A DNA stretch of 51,479 bases, taken from contig JAJXZK010000457.1 in NCBI GenBank assembly GCA_021780095.1, positions 1 to 51,479 on the forward strand. The letters are read 5' to 3'. The notes under the pieces were generated by a model that was given only the letters and a program-made list of their open reading frames with translations, was not told the DNA's origin and made no database searches. The stretch comes from Acidobacteriota bacterium (lineage in GTDB: Bacteria > Acidobacteriota > Terriglobia > Terriglobales > Acidobacteriaceae). Shown here piece by piece: positions 51,000 through 51,479 of the stretch. Every line of letters starts with the position of its first letter. The stretch's first letter is position 1. Position numbers and translations under genes: made by a program.

Positions 51000-51479
51000 A
51001 ATTGAACACGCTGAGTTGTCCGTAGATCCGGCGATGTGGCGACCGCTGGCGCGAGGGTTCTTTAATGCGCCGCCGGAACACGTTGCCCGCTTGCTGTTAG
51101 GAAAAATTCTTGTGCGCCGCGGCGTAGGCGGCCCATTTGCGGGACGCATCGTGGAAACCGAAGCGTATCTCGGGGAACATGACGCAGCCGCGCATGCTGC
51201 TAGCGGGCGAACGGCGCGCAACGCAGTGCTTTATGGCCCTCCCGGTCATGCGTACATCTACAACATTTACGGACGGCATGCTTGCCTCAATGTCAGTTGT
51301 TTGCCAGAGGGCGATCCCGGGGGCGTATTGTTTCGCGCTCTGGAGCCGCTGCAAGGCATACCGCAAATGCGGCGCAACCGGGGGCTGAGTGAGTCGGCTG
51401 GAATTCATCACCTGACTTCGGGGCCGGGGAAACTGTGCCAGGCCTTGGGCATCTCACGCGCCGCGCATAACGGGCTGGA
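50980..51479 (+). CDS. 3-methyladenine DNA glycosylase (AAG/MPG family, 3' partial)
   Basis: Removes alkylated purines from DNA. The frame runs from the ATG at 50980 to the window edge without a stop (166 codons visible). It begins MPKPAREIEHAELSVDP, then LARGFFNAPPEHVARLLLGKILVRR, FAGRIVETEAYLGEHDAAAHAASGRTARNAVLYGPPGHAYIYNIYG, LNVSC, GGVLFRALEPLQGI and LTSGPGKLCQALGI, which are the successive AAG blocks. The VETEAYLG Glu is the catalytic base. GAGG lies just before the ATG; ATG 51036 is a possible later start. The ORF overlaps bcp by 20 bp in another frame. Confidence 0.92.
   Translation, partial: MPKPAREIEHAELSVDPAMWRPLARGFFNAPPEHVARLLLGKILVRRGVGGPFAGRIVETEAYLGEHDAAAHAASGRTARNAVLYGPPGHAYIYNIYGRHACLNVSCLPEGDPGGVLFRALEPLQGIPQMRRNRGLSESAGIHHLTSGPGKLCQALGISRAAHNGL

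Noticed and set aside
1..51479. CRISPR array, toxin-antitoxin pair, restriction system or phage defence island
   Set aside because: No spaced direct repeats, Cas-like genes, paired small TA genes or methylase/nuclease pairs were seen; the gene content is mostly housekeeping.

Overview
The window reads as a chromosomal segment of a free-living, heterotrophic Gram-negative bacterium. It is most likely a member of the Acidobacteriota (Terriglobia/Acidobacteriaceae-like). This is an inference from protein style and gene content: a GH3 glucosidase with a PA14-like insert, GH57 branching enzyme, DUF4382/DUF5666-type lipoprotein, a DUF507 pair, M61 and DUF885 peptidases, a divergent Hfq, and moderately high GC with many GTG/TTG starts. 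Nearly all of it is core or ordinary accessory chromosome. No CRISPR array, insertion sequence, rRNA gene or intact prophage is visible. The only mobile-DNA trace is a broken integrase start next to a tRNA-Glu gene.

Layout. 1-6.2 kb: cytochrome bd oxidase (cydA truncated by the window edge, then cydB), followed by phosphoketolase and an acetate kinase joined by an ATGA overlap. 6.2-10.4 kb: GH57 glucan branching enzyme, two small membrane/coiled-coil proteins, proline dehydrogenase. 10.5-19.3 kb: citrate synthase, several proteins of unknown function, PolX, a cold-shock protein with hairpins behind it, a NUDIX hydrolase, a CYTH protein and Sua5/TsaC. 19.3-23.2 kb (minus strand): tmk, a cytochrome P450, holB and a divergent Hfq-like protein, reading as one transcription direction. 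23.2-28.7 kb: a frameshifted DinB/DUF1572 gene, an M61 peptidase, a Met-rich secreted lipoprotein and a TSUP permease. 28.7-32.8 kb: RecJ translationally coupled to an unknown acidic protein, a thioredoxin-like ferredoxin, two overlapping DUF507 genes and a DUF302 protein. 32.8-36.8 kb: secreted GH3 beta-glucosidase and a secreted propeller-like protein.

37-41.7 kb: tRNA-Glu(CTC) with a good promoter, integrase remnants, then (minus strand) TPR, LON-domain protein, MoxR-type AAA+ ATPase and VWA protein. The leader before the ATPase gene contains four successive complementary segments. 41.8-51.5 kb (mostly plus): hotdog thioesterase, Mrp/ApbC, Mfd, DUF2911 (minus), DUF885 peptidase, GalU, peroxiredoxin and a 3-methyladenine DNA glycosylase cut by the window end.

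Functional themes are respiratory oxygen scavenging plus an acetyl-phosphate/acetate branch, glycogen and cell-envelope sugar metabolism (branching enzyme, GalU, GH3), and DNA replication/repair (PolX, holB, tmk, recJ, mfd, AAG). I found no clear new defence or mobile system. The most unusual items are the alternating-hairpin leader of the MoxR/VWA pair, the P450 inside tmk-holB, the Hfq-like protein and the RecJ partner.
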